Below, piece by piece: positions 63,957-64,000 of a stretch of DNA of 64,000 bases. The notes beneath the pieces are model-generated. The model saw only the letters and a program-made list of their open reading frames with translations, was not told where the DNA came from and did no database searches. Each line of letters starts with the position of its first letter. Positions within the stretch are counted from its first letter, which is position 1. The DNA lies in the IMG/VR virus record IMGVR_UViG_3300023257_000013, positions 1-64,000 of that record, one strand, 5' to 3'. The stretch is from a virus. Both the position numbers and the translations under genes were made by a program.

Positions 63957-64000
63957 GTAGTCCCCTCTGCGAAGGGACAGGCCCCCGGCGAGAGCGGTCT

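Noticed and set aside
1-64000. CRISPR arrays, tRNA or rRNA genes
   Set aside because: No regularly spaced direct repeats and no cloverleaf or rRNA-like sequence was noticed on either strand; programmable nucleases here are of the IscB/TnpB type.

Overview
The window looks like part of the genome of a large contractile-tailed (myovirus-type) bacteriophage, or a prophage of one. Evidence is a long run of minus-strand genes with tight TGATG/TAATG start-stop overlaps, a baseplate J (gp6-like) protein, a gp25-like baseplate wedge domain, several very large beta-rich virion or receptor-binding proteins (about 1000 to 3600 residues), a holin-like membrane protein, and free-standing homing endonucleases. 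There is no bacterial housekeeping gene, rRNA or recognisable tRNA. The host cannot be read directly. A lipoprotein with an Asp/Glu/Thr-rich linker resembles those common in Myxococcota and relatives, which is only a weak hint.

Layout. (1) Positions 1-2909, minus strand: a stand-alone copy of an IscB omega-RNA cut by the window edge, a SLOG-like gene whose 3' end is made by that element, a DUF2924-like protein, a lipoprotein and a WGR-like protein. (2) Positions 2910-3080: a divergent promoter region built as a large nested inverted repeat. (3) Positions 3081-4437: the only two plus-strand genes, ending at a strong convergent hairpin. (4) Positions 4489-63956: one long minus-strand block. Read in the direction of transcription it runs: a giant 3585-residue (or longer) structural protein, TnpB, small coiled protein, 964-aa protein, 293-aa protein, gp25-like protein, baseplate J, 76-aa protein, 472-aa baseplate-type protein, charged 174-aa protein, solo TnpB omega-RNA relic, 1004-aa beta-helix-like protein, 2030-aa Ig/lectin-like protein, 218-aa tail protein, PD-(D/E)XK homing endonuclease, 1204-aa tail protein, second 1204-aa protein, second TnpB, 1766-aa beta-helix tailspike-like protein, 263-aa and 91-aa proteins, double-HNH endonuclease, 2104-aa tail protein, 138-aa and 117-aa (SAP) proteins, IscB with its omega-RNA, holin-like protein.

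The most striking point is the load of programmable and homing nucleases placed exactly at gene junctions of the baseplate and adhesin block. One intact IscB has two near-identical omega-RNA copies with different guide-position sequences. There are two TnpB genes of different lineages, a diverged solo TnpB omega-RNA whose hairpin is kept by compensatory changes, a double-HNH endonuclease and a C2H2/NUMOD3/PD-(D/E)XK endonuclease. The right ends of the TnpB elements abut start codons of structural genes and supply their Shine-Dalgarno sequences, so insertion leaves the operon translatable. I infer, without being able to test it, that these elements home into, and may help reshuffle, the host-range genes of related phages.
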